A DNA stretch of 8,286 nucleotides. It comes from Thermoleophilia bacterium (GTDB taxonomy: Bacteria; Actinomycetota; Thermoleophilia; Miltoncostaeales; Miltoncostaeaceae). Position numbers and translations under genes: made by a program. A model generated the notes under the pieces. The model saw only the letters and a program-made list of their open reading frames with translations. It had not been told where the DNA came from and did no database searches. Where the stretch lies: positions 1-8,286 of the forward strand of contig JAEMRL010000090.1 in the NCBI GenBank assembly GCA_016463385.1, written 5' to 3'. Below, in pieces: positions 6,503 through 8,286 of the stretch; positions within the stretch are counted from its first letter, which is position 1; each line of letters opens with the position of its first letter.

Positions 6503-6508
6503 AGCATA
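6503..6508 (-). promoter_or_regulatory. -10 element placing the monooxygenase start as leaderless
   Basis: The minus strand reads TATGCT, and exactly 6 nt separate it from the ATG at 6496. RNA would therefore begin at, or within a base of, the A of the start codon. This fits the absence of a Shine-Dalgarno. No -35 consensus is visible. Confidence 0.6.
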
Positions 6509-6545
6509 ACCCGCCGGCCCCGCGACGGCCCACCCCCGGACGGTC

Positions 6546-7340
6546 TCAGGGGACGTCCGGCCCCGGCGTGCGCGTGAAGACGACCTCCGCGCCGCCGGGC
6601 ATCCGGGTCACGCCCTCCGCCCGCAGGCCGGGCACCGACAACGCGGCGACCGCCCGCGGAGTCGAGGCGCCCGCCTCGAGGATGGCCCGCGCGAGCAGCC
6701 CCTTGAGGTGCTTGCCCGCGTGCCCGGCGGCGCGGCGCTCGCCGCCGTCGCCCTCCTCCACGAGCGCGATCCGGAGGTGGCGCGACGCGGCCAGGCACGC
6801 CGGGTCGAGGGCCGCGGCGTGCTCCTGCGGCAGCAGGTCGATCACCCACCCCCCCGCGGCCCGCCGGTCGATGACGGGACCGATGCGCGGCCGCCAGAAG
6901 GCCGCGAGCGAGCCGAGCGGGGGCACGCCCGCCCCCATCTTCAGCCGGTAGGCGGGCACCGGATCGCCGGCGGCGACGAGGCCCCAGAGCCCGGAGGGCA
7001 CCAGGACGCGCGCGAGCATGCGGCGGCGCGCGGGGCGATCGAGCGTGGCGGGCGCGAGCGCGGCCCACACGACGCCGCGATAGCGGTCCCATGCGGGCAG
7101 GGTCGGCGCGTCGTCGAGCTCCTCCCACTCGGCGAGGGCGCGCTCGAGGTAGGGGCCGCGTGCGGCGAGCAGGCGCCCGACCGCGGGGCCGCCGCCGGCC
7201 AGCGCGGCCCGGACGGCGTCGCGGACGGCCCGCCGCGCCTCACCCAGCTCCGGGAACGCCCCGCCCGCCTCGGGCCAGGGGGGCCCGTCGCCGTCGGGCG
7301 CCTTCCCCTCGGAGGGCGGCAGCAGGATGACCGTGCTCAC
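6546..7340 (-). CDS. yaaA: YaaA-family (DUF328) peroxide stress protein
   Basis: E. coli YaaA limits free iron and so protects DNA from Fenton damage under peroxide; the fold has DNA-binding features. The 264 residues match the family length. The N-terminal signature is VILLPPSEGK at 4-13, the form usual in actinobacteria. LVPSGLWGLV at 113-122 and DPVPAYRLKMG at 126-136 correspond to LSGLYGVLRPLD and PYRLEMG of E. coli. AFWRPRI at 147-153 matches YQFWGD. GKHLKGLLARAIL at 209-221 matches the KKARGLMSRFII helix. I chose GTG at 7340-7338, directly before the signature. The open frame continues 55 codons upstream, but those are Arg-rich and run past the start of the antiporter on the other strand. 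No Shine-Dalgarno is seen. An iron or peroxide role is inferred from the family only. Confidence 0.88.
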   Translation of the reverse strand: MSTVILLPPSEGKAPDGDGPPWPEAGGAFPELGEARRAVRDAVRAALAGGGPAVGRLLAARGPYLERALAEWEELDDAPTLPAWDRYRGVVWAALAPATLDRPARRRMLARVLVPSGLWGLVAAGDPVPAYRLKMGAGVPPLGSLAAFWRPRIGPVIDRRAAGGWVIDLLPQEHAAALDPACLAASRHLRIALVEEGDGGERRAAGHAGKHLKGLLARAILEAGASTPRAVAALSVPGLRAEGVTRMPGGAEVVFTRTPGPDVP

Positions 7341-7371
7341 ACGGCGACCGGTCGGCGGCGCATCGCGGGGC

Positions 7372-7377
7372 AGCCTA
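7372..7377 (-). promoter_or_regulatory. Weak candidate -10 for yaaA
   Basis: The minus strand reads TAGGCT, 31 nt before the GTG start, which would give a leader of about 25 nt. No -35 and no Shine-Dalgarno support it. Confidence 0.25.
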
Positions 7378-7411
7378 GGGACGAGGGGCGGCGCGCGCAG
7401 GTCGGCGCCGT

Positions 7412-7417
7412 CATCAT
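7412..7417 (+). promoter_or_regulatory. Candidate -10 for a leaderless antiporter transcript
   Basis: CATCAT matches the TATAAT consensus at 4 of 6 places and lies exactly 6 nt before GTG at 7424, the same geometry as at 6503-6508. No Shine-Dalgarno is present. Confidence 0.35.
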
Positions 7418-7423
7418 GGCGGC

Positions 7424-8286
7424 GTGGAGAGCGCCCTCTTCGTCCTCGGCATCGTCGTGACCGTGGCCTTCTGCGCCGGCGCGTCGCGACGGCTGGGATG
7501 GTCACCGCCCCTCGCGCTGGTGCTGATCGGCATCGCGGCGTCGTTCATACCGGGCATACCGTCCTTCGAGCTCGATCCCGAGCTGGTGCTGGTCGGCCTG
7601 CTGCCCCCGCTGCTCTACGCCGCCGCGATCCGCACCTCGCTGGTCGACTTCGCCTCCACCAAGGAGGCCCTGATGTGGCTCTCGGTGGGGTTCGTGATCG
7701 TGTGCACGCTGGCGGTCGGACTGGTGACGTGGCTGATCGTGCCCTCGATCTCCCTGGCGGCGGCGATCGCCCTGGGGGCGGTGGTGGCCCCGCCGGACGC
7801 CGTGGCGGCGACCTCGGTCGCGCGCAAGGTGGGCATGCCACGGCGGATCGTGACGATCCTCGAGGGCGAGAGCCTGGTCAACGACGCGACGGCCCTGGTG
7901 GCCCTGTCGGCGGCGATCACGGCCATCACCGGCAGCGTCACGGTGGCCTCGGTGGGGATCGACTTCCTGGTCGCCGCGGTCGGCGGCGTGGCGATCGGCC
8001 TGGTGGTCACCTGGGCGCTCGCGTGGGTCCGGCGCCGTATCGAGGATCCGGTGCTCGACACGACCCTCTCGTTCACCGCCCCGTTCATCGCCTTCCTGCC
8101 GGCCGAGGCGATCCACTCGTCCGGGGTCCTCGCGGTGGTGGTGACGGGGCTCCTGCTCGGGCACAAGGCCCCGACCCTGCAGTCGGCCACCTCGCGCCTG
8201 GCGGAGACCACCAACTGGGCCACGGTCCAGTTCCTCCTCGAGAACGCGGTCTTCCTGCTGATCGGGCTCCAGGTGAAGGGCCTGGT
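7424..8286 (+). CDS. CPA1-family Na+/H+ antiporter, C-terminus beyond the window
   Basis: This is an inner-membrane antiporter that exchanges cytoplasmic Na+ (or K+) for H+ and controls pH and salt balance. The visible 287 codons hold repeated hydrophobic segments at roughly 3-19, 27-44, 54-69, 84-107, 109-131, 155-175, 181-203, 213-228 and 230-247, with another beginning near 270. Family motifs are GLLPPLLYAAA at 58-68, GAVVAPPDAVAA at 118-129 and LEGESLVNDATALVAL at 146-161. The last contains the Asn153-Asp154 pair that binds the ion in CPA1 exchangers. The full family is usually 400-600 residues, so a third or more lies beyond the right edge, including any cytoplasmic regulatory tail. GTG 7424 was chosen because it opens directly into the first membrane segment; an ATG at 7416 is out of frame. 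It is transcribed divergently from yaaA. Confidence 0.93.
   Translation, partial: MESALFVLGIVVTVAFCAGASRRLGWSPPLALVLIGIAASFIPGIPSFELDPELVLVGLLPPLLYAAAIRTSLVDFASTKEALMWLSVGFVIVCTLAVGLVTWLIVPSISLAAAIALGAVVAPPDAVAATSVARKVGMPRRIVTILEGESLVNDATALVALSAAITAITGSVTVASVGIDFLVAAVGGVAIGLVVTWALAWVRRRIEDPVLDTTLSFTAPFIAFLPAEAIHSSGVLAVVVTGLLLGHKAPTLQSATSRLAETTNWATVQFLLENAVFLLIGLQVKGL

Noticed and set aside
5651..6577. 308-codon plus-strand open frame opposite the monooxygenase
   Set aside because: Antisense shadow, low complexity (Ala, Gly, Arg, His), with no domain.
7502..8223. Two minus-strand open frames opposite the antiporter
   Set aside because: The plus strand has membrane segments and CPA1 motifs in a continuous frame; the antisense products are charged low-complexity sequence.

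Overview
The window is very GC-rich (GC-ending codons throughout). It reads as ordinary chromosomal DNA from a high-GC actinobacterium, most likely class Thermoleophilia (Solirubrobacterales or Gaiellales type). That placement rests on composition, on several starts that look leaderless, on a short HU without a Lys-rich tail, and on a secreted protease ending in a small beta-rich module with an 'FCV...SCAPLRL' close, which I associate with exported Thermoleophilia proteins. It is an inference from memory, not a search result.

Layout. The left half is all minus strand. Reading right to left, it holds an FMN split-barrel (PPOX-type) protein (3979-4410), a secreted trypsin-like protease (2751-3932), an HU-family DNA-binding protein (2133-2429), a divergent ProA-like dehydrogenase (815-2041) and infC for initiation factor IF3 (641 to beyond the left edge). 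infC appears to start at TTG and has a leader of about 125 nt. At 4411-4498 transcription diverges, and an aldo/keto reductase runs on the plus strand (4499-5449). It converges with a minus-strand FAD monooxygenase (5471-6496), which is preceded by a minus-strand YaaA-family gene (6546-7340). A second divergent spacer (7341-7423) leads to a plus-strand CPA1 Na+/H+ antiporter that is cut by the right edge.

How the genes fit together. This is not one pathway. infC and HU are housekeeping genes, and infC would normally be followed, beyond the left edge, by rpmI and rplT. The right half collects flavin and nicotinamide redox enzymes (split-barrel, AKR, FAD monooxygenase), a YaaA peroxide-stress protein and an ion antiporter. 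A loose detoxification or stress theme is possible but unproved. I see no mobile element, CRISPR array, tRNA or rRNA.

I found no convincing new multi-gene system. Worth a second look are the long inverted repeat inside the infC tail at the left edge, the infC leader and start, the motif changes in the ProA-like protein, the inverted repeat around a candidate promoter between the split-barrel and AKR genes, and the leaderless promoter geometry upstream of the monooxygenase and antiporter.
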